A stretch of DNA of 64,000 bases from Gracilibacillus orientalis (GTDB lineage Bacteria; Bacillota; Bacilli; Bacillales; Amphibacillaceae). Below the pieces are notes generated by a model. That model ran no database searches. It was given only the letters and a program-made list of their open reading frames with translations, and was not told where the DNA came from. The DNA lies in NCBI RefSeq assembly GCF_900114645.1, contig NZ_FOTR01000001.1, forward strand, positions 710,497-774,496, written 5' to 3'. Within the stretch, counting starts at the first letter, position 1, and each line of letters begins with the position of its first letter. The position numbers and the translations under genes were made by a program. Shown piece after piece: positions 9,501-17,201 of this stretch.

Positions 9501-10353
9501 GATAACCGTCAGTCCCATCTTCATTCATACGGAATGTAAGACCTGCCTCCGCTTGTTCGTCATCAAGAGAGACATTACCTTCTAACACAAAGTCACTTGC
9601 TTGTGTTTCATATGCTTTCTTAGCTATTTCGTTCTCATCTGCTAGTCCTTTTAAACCTTTAATATTTGGTTCCCAATTCCCTTCCTCAACTAAAGTTGAA
9701 CCTAAATTTGTAGTAACTTCACTCACTTTTACATTCTGAAATAATGCAGAGCCATTCCATACATTTAGTCCTAGATATCCGTTATGATAGAGCGATACAT
9801 TAGAATCTATGACTGGAGTATATTGATCTTCCCAATATACTTTAATATTATCTGCTACTACTTTTATTTTTAAATGATAGATTTCTCCTTCTTGAATATT
9901 TACGTGAGTTTCTTCTTTTAATCTACCTTCATCACGAGCATCACGAAGTCGAATAATTCCTGAATCTGGAGCTATTTGAACCATATAAGAATCCCTACCA
10001 TCTTCACCAGATCGAAAAATCAAGGTAGCGTCTGCTGATTGGTCCAAAATTTTTATATCTGCTTCATAAATAAAGTCTTCTGATTGAACACTTGAAATCG
10101 CCATTACATTCTCATTTGGTTCGGATGTAAGCTTTAATCCTTGTTCTGTGTCTTCAAGTGTGCCTGCTCCATGCACTATCCAATTAGCTAAATTTGTGTT
10201 TGCGTTAATCACAGAAACCTCCTTATCTTCATTTGTATTTACTACTTGCTCTGTTGCCAATGCTTCCATATAGATCAATTTAGTGATTATTAGTCCTGTT
10301 ACAATTAAGAAAAGCAAACGAAAAACAACCTTTTCATTTAATGTATGATTCAT
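6568..10353 (-). CDS. Secreted multidomain GH32 fructanase (levanase/inulinase)
   Basis: The start was set at ATG 10353 (MNHTLNEKVV) with AAAGGAG 8 bases upstream; longer frames use TTG. The product is 1261 aa. Domains in order: signal peptide (to about 35); two CBM66-like beta-sandwiches (about 45-215 and 225-375); a five-bladed GH32 catalytic domain with the nucleophile in SASDPNGLVY (about 397), RDPKV (about 526) and the acid/base Glu in WECPDLFEL (about 579); the GH32 C-terminal sandwich (to about 870); a BIG2 Ig-like domain (about 871-956); a third CBM66-like module (about 961-1126); and a ricin-B/CBM13-like lectin end with QRWII and QQWTL. It has no anchor motif, so it is probably released. 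It cuts beta-fructans into sugars taken up by the ABC and PTS systems nearby. Two LacI operators and a cre-like site control its promoter. Levan versus inulin preference cannot be read from sequence. Confidence 0.93.
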   Translation of the reverse strand: MNHTLNEKVVFRLLFLIVTGLIITKLIYMEALATEQVVNTNEDKEVSVINANTNLANWIVHGAGTLEDTEQGLKLTSEPNENVMAISSVQSEDFIYEADIKILDQSADATLIFRSGEDGRDSYMVQIAPDSGIIRLRDARDEGRLKEETHVNIQEGEIYHLKIKVVADNIKVYWEDQYTPVIDSNVSLYHNGYLGLNVWNGSALFQNVKVSEVTTNLGSTLVEEGNWEPNIKGLKGLADENEIAKKAYETQASDFVLEGNVSLDDEQAEAGLTFRMNEDGTDGYQAILMKHGEEMEVRLQKTDGTVIGKSTRSFKSPNGTKHHLEIIVNKEQITLYLDGYADPAVQVTDSSYSDGLTGLTVLKGEAYFQDVYVVPTNSYYKENYRPDYHYTPARGSASDPNGLVYFEGEYHLFHQDGGKWAHAVSEDLIHWKHLPIALPWNDYGHVWSGSAVADLHNDSGLFTDSGGKGLIAYYTSFNPDAHNGNQRIGLAYSKDKGRTWEYSTEHPIVIENPGKNEEDPGGWDFRDPKVVRDEANDRWIMVVSGGDHIRFFTSKDLIQWEHTDNFGYGDYIRGGVWECPDLFELQVEDTNEKKWVLMISTGANPNTEGSDAEYFIGELTPDGKFINDNSVGEELKTDYGKEFYASMSFANMPDNRRVTMAWMTNWDYPFDFPTEGWQGQLTIPRELRLIQTDEGIRLAQAPIEELQMIRKTVFETENKYIKPEDALNLLKKVNEGSYEIEAEIEIPSNSDVTEFGFQLREGTEEKTLVGYNITDNLMFIDRSNSGYTDFSKQFTTLHEAPLLLENRRIKLNIFVDNASVEVFANDGKSVFSDVIFPKATSRGVSFYTEDGAVNIVSLKVHTLNDIWNRDINEKASIVTNTKEIEMNIGDTHSVYATIDGSKENEMQPIKWEASNADIVKIESVNNRNAVIKALGDGEATITASTPDKKVSEEIHVSVYDGEFHTNLTGWTSDISGATWITTEDGIRGSHNSDVNYMAKENGGNFIYEADMMLDEAGGAGSILFRASKDGRSGYYFNLDPNMQAFRLFYKLDGRFEERMIIKKVPAFIQPGKIYKVKIEANGPQIRINVGGENIINIKDGTFAEGHFGLNVFGGRATYQNVKISNVTEADLMETSFINSHTGQSIYAATSNNGELVTVGKEDELTNWTLNPTGDEHDSYSIRNEDGKTIDLDTGENKTQLYDYLGYENQRWIIKENENATVSIISVFNSQAMEVTEEGELTLQEYDPSKLHQQWTLSSEVD

Positions 10354-10471
10354 CAACAAAACTCCTTTCCAAAAGAAAGATTTATTCGGATTATTGGTCA
10401 GCCATGTTTTTCTTAAATATTCACCTCCTTGACATTTTGATTTAACAATAACTTTCGCAATAAGTTTTTTT

Positions 10472-10495
10472 ATAATGTCAACCGGTTGACATTAT
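10472..10495. promoter_or_regulatory. LacI-family operator 1 for the fructanase gene
   Basis: The core TGTCAACCGGTTGACA extends to a 24-bp perfect palindrome. It lies downstream of the promoter at 10530-10558. The identical 16-bp core recurs at 10553-10568, so the adjacent LacI regulator probably binds both, possibly with looping. Confidence 0.85.
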
Positions 10496-10529
10496 GCTTA
10501 AATCAGGGTCTTACTTTATTATAAAACCA

Positions 10530-10558
10530 ATAATAAAGTAAGCGTTTTCAATTGTCAA
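10530..10558 (-). promoter_or_regulatory. Sigma-A promoter of the fructanase gene with cre-like site in the spacer
   Basis: On the minus strand TTGACA (10553-10558, part of operator 2), a 17-base spacer and TATTAT (10530-10535) form a near-consensus promoter. The spacer contains TGAAAACGCTTACT (10537-10550), matching 13 of 14 cre positions. Repressor and CcpA would both block RNA polymerase directly. Confidence 0.85.
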
Positions 10559-10568
10559 CCGGTTGACA
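10553..10568. promoter_or_regulatory. LacI-family operator 2 overlapping the -35
   Basis: This second perfect TGTCAACCGGTTGACA palindrome supplies the TTGACA -35 hexamer of the fructanase promoter. It lies 38 bp downstream of the LacI gene stop. Confidence 0.85.
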
Positions 10569-10605
10569 CATAGAAAATAAGCCATTAGTTGAACTATAAA
10601 GGCCC

Positions 10606-11577
10606 TTATGTCGTTTTATTTATGATGATCTGAGGTGATAGAAAAGTTTCCCTGTGAAGCTCTTTATCTGGATGCTTAATAAGCTCCATCATTTGCGATA
10701 CAGCTGTTGAAGCAATATCTTCTATTGGCTGCTTAATCGTAGTCAACTGTGGTAATAACCTGTTTACAGTGGAAGTACCATCATAACCAACAATTTTCAG
10801 CTGCTTAGGTACTTCAATATTCATTTCCTCAGCAATTTGCAAACAGCTTGCTGCCATCAAGTCATCACTAGCAAAGATACCATCTGTTTCAGGATATTCG
10901 TTAAATATTTTTTTGATTGTTTGGATGATTTCTTCTTCATCGAAGGGACTTTTTACTACATATGTTATAGGTTTTTTGATTAAATCTTCGTATGCTTTTC
11001 TTCTTAACTGAGTTGGTGTCTCCAGTTCAGCAGGTCCATTAATATGAATAATAGATTTACACCCACGTTCAATCAAATGTTGAACTGCCATTTTACCTCC
11101 TTCATAATTATCTGATCCCACGACTGGTATCGTCTCAGCAAGGTAATGATCAATGGCTACTATCGGGAGATTTGACTTCTTATACGTCTCAACATCTCGA
11201 TTGTATGAACAAACAATAATACCATCTACTTGGTTTCTTATCAGCATAACGGAATACGCTTCTTCTTTTTCCGGTTGGCCAAGACTGTTACATAAAATCA
11301 CTCTATAACCCACATCGGAACAAATTCCTTCTATAGCTAAAGATAACTCACCATAGAAAGGATTCGAAATATCCGGAATGATCAAACCTACTAAATAGGT
11401 TCTTTTTTTATATAATGATCTAGCTACATCATTTGGATAGTAACTTAATTCCTTCATAGCGCTTTCAACTTTTTGTTTTGTTTTCTCACTAATATACCCG
11501 CGATTATTTATAACACGTGAGACAGTTGTGGGTGATACACCTGCAACTTCAGCAACATCATTTAGCTTAATGGTCAT
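10606..11577 (-). CDS. LacI-family regulator of the fructanase gene
   Basis: A 323-aa regulator. The N-terminal LacI helix-turn-helix contains LNDVAEVAGVSPTTVSRVIN, followed by the hinge helix NDVARSLYKK and a periplasmic-binding-protein-like effector domain. It resembles ScrR/RbsR-type repressors responding to fructose-containing sugars. The start ATG 11577 has AAGGAG seven bases upstream. It is transcribed in the same direction as the fructanase gene, and two identical palindromes lie between the two genes, so direct repression of that gene is the simplest reading. The effector is not known. Confidence 0.88.
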   Translation of the reverse strand: MTIKLNDVAEVAGVSPTTVSRVINNRGYISEKTKQKVESAMKELSYYPNDVARSLYKKRTYLVGLIIPDISNPFYGELSLAIEGICSDVGYRVILCNSLGQPEKEEAYSVMLIRNQVDGIIVCSYNRDVETYKKSNLPIVAIDHYLAETIPVVGSDNYEGGKMAVQHLIERGCKSIIHINGPAELETPTQLRRKAYEDLIKKPITYVVKSPFDEEEIIQTIKKIFNEYPETDGIFASDDLMAASCLQIAEEMNIEVPKQLKIVGYDGTSTVNRLLPQLTTIKQPIEDIASTAVSQMMELIKHPDKELHRETFLSPQIIINKTT

Positions 11578-11812
11578 GTGTGTTTCTCCTTGAAAATAAA
11601 TATTAAAGAATTATACTAGTCCAAATCATTCTTTTTTATGATCATACAATGATTATTTGAGAGTGTAAAATATTTTGAGTAAGTTTTTTATTAACTGTTA
11701 TTCTTTATCCACTAAAATACGTTTCTAATTAAAAATATTTAAAATAGTTTTGGTAACTTTTGTATCCAAAAATTCAATATTTTTCACCTTAATAGTAATT
11801 TAAACAGAGGCA

Positions 11813-11932
11813 ACCTCAAACGGAAAATGGTGACCATGCTACATCTAAGGGGATTTTTGTTTATCGTTCAAATGGTCCAAATGGAATTCAAGTTGGGGAT
11901 GTTGCTCGCCAAACAGCAGAAGTTAGTGACAA
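11813..11932 (+). pseudogene. Fragment of an extracellular nuclease OB-fold domain
   Basis: The plus strand in one frame reads QPQTENGDHATSKGIFVYRS and then IQVGDVARQTAEVSD before a stop. This matches the pattern of the OB-fold domain of secreted endonuclease/exonuclease multidomain proteins (D.ATS.GIFVY...VGD...T..VS). Only about 40 codons remain, with no start or flanking domains. Family assignment is from memory of the pattern. Confidence 0.5.
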
Positions 11933-11939
11933 ACTGTTC

Positions 11940-12533
11940 TTGTGCATCATTTTCTGCGGCTAGTAACATCACCCATTAACTTGAACTTTCATGCCAGAAT
12001 ACTTTTGGACCTCTAAATACTGGGAGATTTTCAGTATTATGAATGACAGGATTACCTAAATATATATACCAAGTTCTTCCTTTATCCGTACTATATGCCA
12101 AACTCTGGCTTTGTCCCCAAAAACTCCGCAAATGATACTCTCCTTCGTGATTGAAGGAGCAATCCCATCTCTACTCATGATTTGCCAGCCTGTTAAATCT
12201 CCACTTTCAAAATTGGCATCGGTGATATCTTATTTTTCTCAGGGGGGATGCACAGGAGCATTTACAACATCACTGTTAATATGTCCATGAGATGGTGTAA
12301 CTGTTGCTGTGAGCCATAAAGGATTGTTTATCCCAATATTCTGATTTCGAGCTGATATCTGTGTCAGTAAAAGCTGTTCCATCGACGATTTCCTAAGCTG
12401 ACAAGTCTCCTGTTTCAAATCCTGGGTTTGTAATGGTATTGGCAGCTTTTACATCCGGTATATCTCCTGAGATCATCCAATGACTCCCATAAAGCAAGAT
12501 TATCAAAAAACATATACTAATCTGTTTGGCCAT
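11940..12533 (-). pseudogene. Decayed secreted levanase gene
   Basis: A start at ATG 12533 (MAKQISICFLIILL) gives a signal peptide, then ANTITNPGFETGDLSA and an in-frame stop. Further fragments in changing frames follow: FESGDLTGWQIMSRDG, AYSTDKGRTW, GNPVIHN and GPKVFWHESS. The NPGFETGDLTGW and YSTDKGRTW pieces are recognisable parts of multidomain GH32 levanases. Large parts of the catalytic domain are missing. It lies directly after the intracellular GH32 gene and in the same orientation, so it was once probably part of the fructan locus. Confidence 0.75.
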
Positions 12534-12592
12534 TTTTTCTTTTCATAAAACGCTTTTATTTTGATTAACCCGTATTACCCAAACCTATTCAT

Positions 12593-12622
12593 AAAGAGGA
12601 AGCTACCTTCTACTCCCTCTTT
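12593..12622 (-). terminator. Terminator after the intracellular GH32 gene
   Basis: AAAGAGG (12593-12599) pairs with CCTCTTT (12616-12622) close to the stop at 12633. On the minus strand a few T follow. It would end the ABC-GH32 transcript. Confidence 0.5.
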
Positions 12623-12632
12623 AATTTTATGG

Positions 12633-14132
12633 CTATCTAAGTTCCCACTTAATCAATTTATCAATATGTGTATGGCCTTCTGAATGAAGCAACACTTGCT
12701 CTCCTAATTCTTTTGAAAAGAATAACGAAGTAAATACGTGTTCTCCATCATTCACAAAAATTTCAATCGAAGAAACATCTAAAAAAATGTTTAGCTTAAC
12801 TTTTTGGCTTAAATCTATAGAATGGCTTCTCGTAAAATCATTATGAATCGCCGTATTTTTAATAGGGAATTGAGCATTTCGACGATCTAGGACTATTTCA
12901 TTTCTAGATTTATCAAAGCTTAACAATAATTTTTCTCGGTCCCCTTTAAAAAATTCCATATTAAAATAATCACTATCATTCATACAAAATTTAATCTCCA
13001 TTTTCTTACAATTCCCGCGTAATTTATCGTTCTCAAAGTAATCCTTTATACTAAAATGACTCCACTCTATCCTTTCCTCTCTATACTTGTCTATCGTATG
13101 ATAAGGTTTTTGAATAAGCTTTCCATCTTTTAGCAATAGTTCTCGGGGCAGTGTCATGGAACCATTCCAACTATGTCCTAGTTCATGTAAAGGATATTCC
13201 ATGTCCCACATATTCATCCAAGCAATCATCACCCGTTTTCCTTCTTCTGACAAGGTAGTTTGCGGAGCGTAAAAGTCGAAACCTTTATCCAGTTCCTGTT
13301 CGTTTTCCACTATGAATTCACCTGTCTCATAATCGAACTCACCGATTAAAGCCATCGTAGAATGAATATTTTCATAGCGATAGCCGATACGCGGAATTTC
13401 TTGAGGTGAAAAAATCAATACATGTTTTCCATCTAATTCAAATAAATCCGGGCATTCCCATGCTGTTCCATACTCTGGACCTAGTGAGAGTTGATTTAAA
13501 TATTCCCATGTAACGCCATCATTGGAACAATAGAATAAAACATGTCCAACATTCTCATGACTCTTTGCACCAACTATCATATAAAATTGATCATGGTGCT
13601 CCCAAACTTTTGGATCTCGAAAATCTTCCAATCTTATGTTGGAAGGAACTTGTTGGGAGGAAATGACAGGATTATGTTCATATTTTTCGTATGTTATACC
13701 ATCCGCTGACTTAGCTAAACATTGAACCTGTCTAATAGGAGAAACAATTTCTTCGCTTTCTATCACCCCCTCTTTCTTTTTCAAATTTTGATCATATAAA
13801 AAATCCAGGAAAGAATCATTATGCCCGGTATAATAAAGCCAATGTTCATTCCCTACTTGAAGCCCTGATCCTGAGAAAACACCATTTTTGTCATAACTTT
13901 TATCAGGTCTTAAAGCGATTTTTTCATGATCCCACTTTATTAAATCATCACTAACGGCGTGAGCCCAATGCATTGGCCCCCATACAGTATCATATGGATA
14001 ATACTGATAAAATAGATGATAGCTATTGTTAAAAAATGAAAAGCCGTTAGGATCATTCATCCAGCCATATTCCGGCATTAGATGATAATGATGTCGATAA
14101 GTCTCGTTTGTATTTTTTGTATTTATTGTCAT
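12633..14132 (-). CDS. Intracellular GH32 beta-fructofuranosidase / sucrose-6-phosphate hydrolase-like
   Basis: The protein is 499 aa without a signal peptide. The full GH32 set is present: WMNDPNG with nucleophile Asp27, FRDPKV (about 171), WECPDLFEL with the acid/base Glu (about 226), and a C-terminal beta-sandwich ending with IEIFVNDGEHVFTS. It releases fructose from short fructans, sucrose or their phosphates in the cytoplasm. It begins two bases after the stop of the upstream GH32 gene and is last in the ABC transporter operon, so imported fructo-oligosaccharides are the likely substrate rather than PTS-borne sucrose-6-phosphate. Confidence 0.9.
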   Translation of the reverse strand: MTINTKNTNETYRHHYHLMPEYGWMNDPNGFSFFNNSYHLFYQYYPYDTVWGPMHWAHAVSDDLIKWDHEKIALRPDKSYDKNGVFSGSGLQVGNEHWLYYTGHNDSFLDFLYDQNLKKKEGVIESEEIVSPIRQVQCLAKSADGITYEKYEHNPVISSQQVPSNIRLEDFRDPKVWEHHDQFYMIVGAKSHENVGHVLFYCSNDGVTWEYLNQLSLGPEYGTAWECPDLFELDGKHVLIFSPQEIPRIGYRYENIHSTMALIGEFDYETGEFIVENEQELDKGFDFYAPQTTLSEEGKRVMIAWMNMWDMEYPLHELGHSWNGSMTLPRELLLKDGKLIQKPYHTIDKYREERIEWSHFSIKDYFENDKLRGNCKKMEIKFCMNDSDYFNMEFFKGDREKLLLSFDKSRNEIVLDRRNAQFPIKNTAIHNDFTRSHSIDLSQKVKLNIFLDVSSIEIFVNDGEHVFTSLFFSKELGEQVLLHSEGHTHIDKLIKWELR

Positions 14133-14134
14133 AT

Positions 14135-16345
14135 CTAATCACTCATTTCTTTCTGTTTCCAAATAGATTGAAGTCTGAAAATTTTGATTGATTTAATTCT
14201 AATATCAGTGTTACCAACAATAGACAAGTAATCACTATTGGATGATACGGGGTAGGCTCTGCTGGATATCATTTTTTTCTGATTCAAATAACATTCCATC
14301 GCAGAATGATCAATAAAAATATGGGCTTTAAAACCTTCATCCAGTTTTAGTGATCCGCCTTGAATGTCACCCTCTTTATCCTTTCTGCTTTCCGTTCTAT
14401 CCAGCCAAACCCTATCGTTTGCTTTGTCAAAAAGCAGCTTTGTTTTTTCTTGATTAGCGGGATCCTTCTTTAACTCGAGTCCAACTAGATTCTCGGTTTC
14501 TTCAAATTCAATCATGATCTCTAGCATTTTATCCTGAATATTTTTCACTTTATGATTGACTTCTTCAATAGATTTATTGCTTTCATGGATTAACAGCTCT
14601 TCTCTTAATGAAGCTAAATTTTCTAAAGGTTGGATACGTAATGCCTGATTCTCCAAGAATAACTCAATTGGCAGGCCTGCATGATGAGCCCATCCTGCTT
14701 CATATTCTTCTTGTTCCTCTCGATCTCCTTGAAGAATGGAGAAAACAATCGTTTTATTCGTAACAGGATCCACAAATCCACTTGGACCGCTAAATTTAAA
14801 TCGACCGTAATCCATTAATTCCGGCTCTATTGTATCCGGGATAAATTGGGCTTTTTGCTTATCGAATTCTCCTAAATAATAATAAGTATCCACTTCATAT
14901 TTCGATTCATCATCAAAGAAACTCATAAAAATAAAGGCATACTTCACTTGCCCCTGCTGATCACGTACTGGTAATAAAACTGGGAGCTCCCAATTGGTTC
15001 CGAGGTATGGATATAGGCTACTATCTACTGAAAATAATTCCCCTTTAAAATCCCAATGCTCACAATCAGTGGATGTATATATCCAAACTGTAGGTCCCTT
15101 ATCTTTCACACCGCCTCCAATGATCAAATACCATTTTTCTTCTGTTTCATCTTTCCAAACAAATGGATCTCGAAATTGTGAAGGGATTCCTTGTTGGTCG
15201 GTTTGATAGATAGCTCCTTGTGGTTTCATTTTCCAATCGACTAAATGGGTATCTTCAACATTTTCAGGACGAGCAATCGCTACACCTTGATTGTATTTTT
15301 TGTTTAAATTAGCAAAGGTGTAGAAAAGATAAGGCTTGTTATTGGGCCCTATAGTTGCAGAGCCAGACCATACACCTGATGGCGACAATTCTCCCTTTTG
15401 CGGAAAGAGAGCCGTTTTTTCATTTTGCCAAAATACTAAATCATCACTCGTCCAATGCCCCCAATGTAAATGGGAAAAATAAGGACCAGATGCATTTTTT
15501 TGATAGAATAAGTGATATTTCCCTTTATAGTAAAAAGGGGCATGCGGCTCATTCATCCAATGTTGCGGAGGAATGGCATGATATTGAGGACGATGCACAT
15601 CATCTAATAGTTTTTGTTCATCGAGATCGATATCTTCTAATGGCACTGATCGCTTGTCACGTATTTTGTCATATTCTTTTTGAATGTCCTCATCTGTCAG
15701 TGCATGATCATATACCTTTATAAAATCTATCAGTCCAGCAAACATGCCCCCTTTAAACACCTCACTAATCTCAAATAGGTGATTATTTAATCCGATGGAT
15801 AACGCGATATCAGCTGGACGGAAATATTTTATGTTAGTACTTTCAAGCTCCTTCTTTCCATTGATATAAATCATAACGGAGAGTTCTTCTTGGTTATATG
15901 TCACCGTTAGGAAAGATTTAGTAAACAATTCAAGTTGTCTATCGGTTCTAAATCGATAAATATTTCTTCCATCTCCTAATTCGAATTGCACTTCTCCGTG
16001 TCGAAAAATACTTAAAGCGAATCCTTGTTGACTCGACTGATTAATCTGATCGATTATGGTAGTAGGTACATCCCCGTGACATGCTTCAAAACACCGAGGT
16101 GCAAGAAAGGCAGATATAGAAAAAGACCCATTTACTTCTAAAGGTTGATCTTTGATATAAGTGGAATATCCATCAAAGTCCACTGCATATCCAGATACGG
16201 GTGATTCCACCCAATTAGGAGAAGAACTTGCTTTATATTTTGCGTGATTGAATACATAATGAATGGGTAATATATTGCCGCTAATTGCTTCTTTTGTTTG
16301 ATTACCTTTTCCTTCACGAAAAGGTAGATCATATATTAAACTCAT
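14135..16345 (-). CDS. GH32 enzyme with N-terminal LamG-like domain and variant EPH active-site motif
   Basis: The protein is 736 aa with no signal peptide. Residues about 1-215 form a concanavalin-like (LamG/Laminin_G_3) sandwich (FREGKGNQTKEAI, VDFDGYSTYI, YINGKKELES, IDFIKVYDHALTDEDI). GH32 follows from about residue 250, but the usual WMNDPNG reads HWMNEPHAPFYY (about 263), so Glu replaces the nucleophile Asp and His the Asn. The second block is FRDPFVW (about 390) and the acid/base block is NWELPVLLPV (about 452) instead of ECPDLF. It lies in the operon between the permeases and a canonical GH32. It may act on a special fructan linkage or difructose anhydride, or be a transferase; this is inference. 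Confidence 0.85.
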   Translation of the reverse strand: MSLIYDLPFREGKGNQTKEAISGNILPIHYVFNHAKYKASSSPNWVESPVSGYAVDFDGYSTYIKDQPLEVNGSFSISAFLAPRCFEACHGDVPTTIIDQINQSSQQGFALSIFRHGEVQFELGDGRNIYRFRTDRQLELFTKSFLTVTYNQEELSVMIYINGKKELESTNIKYFRPADIALSIGLNNHLFEISEVFKGGMFAGLIDFIKVYDHALTDEDIQKEYDKIRDKRSVPLEDIDLDEQKLLDDVHRPQYHAIPPQHWMNEPHAPFYYKGKYHLFYQKNASGPYFSHLHWGHWTSDDLVFWQNEKTALFPQKGELSPSGVWSGSATIGPNNKPYLFYTFANLNKKYNQGVAIARPENVEDTHLVDWKMKPQGAIYQTDQQGIPSQFRDPFVWKDETEEKWYLIIGGGVKDKGPTVWIYTSTDCEHWDFKGELFSVDSSLYPYLGTNWELPVLLPVRDQQGQVKYAFIFMSFFDDESKYEVDTYYYLGEFDKQKAQFIPDTIEPELMDYGRFKFSGPSGFVDPVTNKTIVFSILQGDREEQEEYEAGWAHHAGLPIELFLENQALRIQPLENLASLREELLIHESNKSIEEVNHKVKNIQDKMLEIMIEFEETENLVGLELKKDPANQEKTKLLFDKANDRVWLDRTESRKDKEGDIQGGSLKLDEGFKAHIFIDHSAMECYLNQKKMISSRAYPVSSNSDYLSIVGNTDIRIKSIKIFRLQSIWKQKEMSD

Positions 16346-16358
16346 AACTCACCTCTCA

Positions 16359-17201
16359 TTATTTAATTCCAGATGAAGAATTCTGAGGAGTAATGTATTT
16401 TTGCCCCAAAATAAAGATTAATAGAATCGGAATGGTGGTGACAGTTAATCCTGCCATGACTTGGTTTAAATAAGCAGGCTTCGTTTCATTCATAATATTT
16501 ACCGCAACTGATAATGGATATTTACTCTCTTCTGTAAAAACCATTAGCGGCCAAACATAATCATTCCACGCGCCGACAAAAACCAATATACCAATGGTCA
16601 TAAAAATAGGTCGGGAGATTGGTACCACTATTTTGGTAAATATCTTCCAATTAGATGCCCCATCTATATAGGCAGATTCCCTTAGTTCTTTAGGGATTCT
16701 TTGAAAAAACACCATAAACAGATAAATATAAAAGGCACTTCCAATATGAGGAAGCGCTAATCCCCAAACTGTATTCGTCAGATTCCATTGATTGATAATG
16801 ATAAAAATTTGAATAAATACAGATTGAAATGGAAAAATAATTAAAATAATTAAAGCGCCTGTAATAAACTTTTTAAAGGGTACATCAAATACAGCTAAAG
16901 CATACCCTGCCAACGAATTAACGAATAAGCTTCCGAATACAATAATAAAAGTGTAATAAACACTGTTAAAGAAATGGATCGAGAAATTAAATCGGCTAAA
17001 CATTTCTTGGTAAGGTATTAACCAATTTTGAATATTACTGAAATTCGGTATAAAACTTTGCATCGAACCTATTTCTTCTGAAATTTCCACCACGGTTTTT
17101 GTACTGCTTACCAACATCCAAACAGTGGGAAATAAGAACAAAATAGCAAAGGCGATTAATACGATATATTTTAATAAACGAATGACCGTAATCCCTTTCA
17201 C
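16359..17201 (-). CDS. Fructan-locus ABC permease, MalG type
   Basis: A 280-aa inner-membrane permease with about six helices. The EAA loop reads RESAYIDGASNWKIF, which contacts the ATPase. It overlaps the upstream MalF-type gene by four bases and is followed after 13 bases by the LamG-GH32 gene, so all are one transcript. With the other permease and the lipoprotein it imports fructo-oligosaccharides; the substrate is inferred from the GH32 neighbours. Confidence 0.88.
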   Translation of the reverse strand: MKGITVIRLLKYIVLIAFAILFLFPTVWMLVSSTKTVVEISEEIGSMQSFIPNFSNIQNWLIPYQEMFSRFNFSIHFFNSVYYTFIIVFGSLFVNSLAGYALAVFDVPFKKFITGALIILIIFPFQSVFIQIFIIINQWNLTNTVWGLALPHIGSAFYIYLFMVFFQRIPKELRESAYIDGASNWKIFTKIVVPISRPIFMTIGILVFVGAWNDYVWPLMVFTEESKYPLSVAVNIMNETKPAYLNQVMAGLTVTTIPILLIFILGQKYITPQNSSSGIK

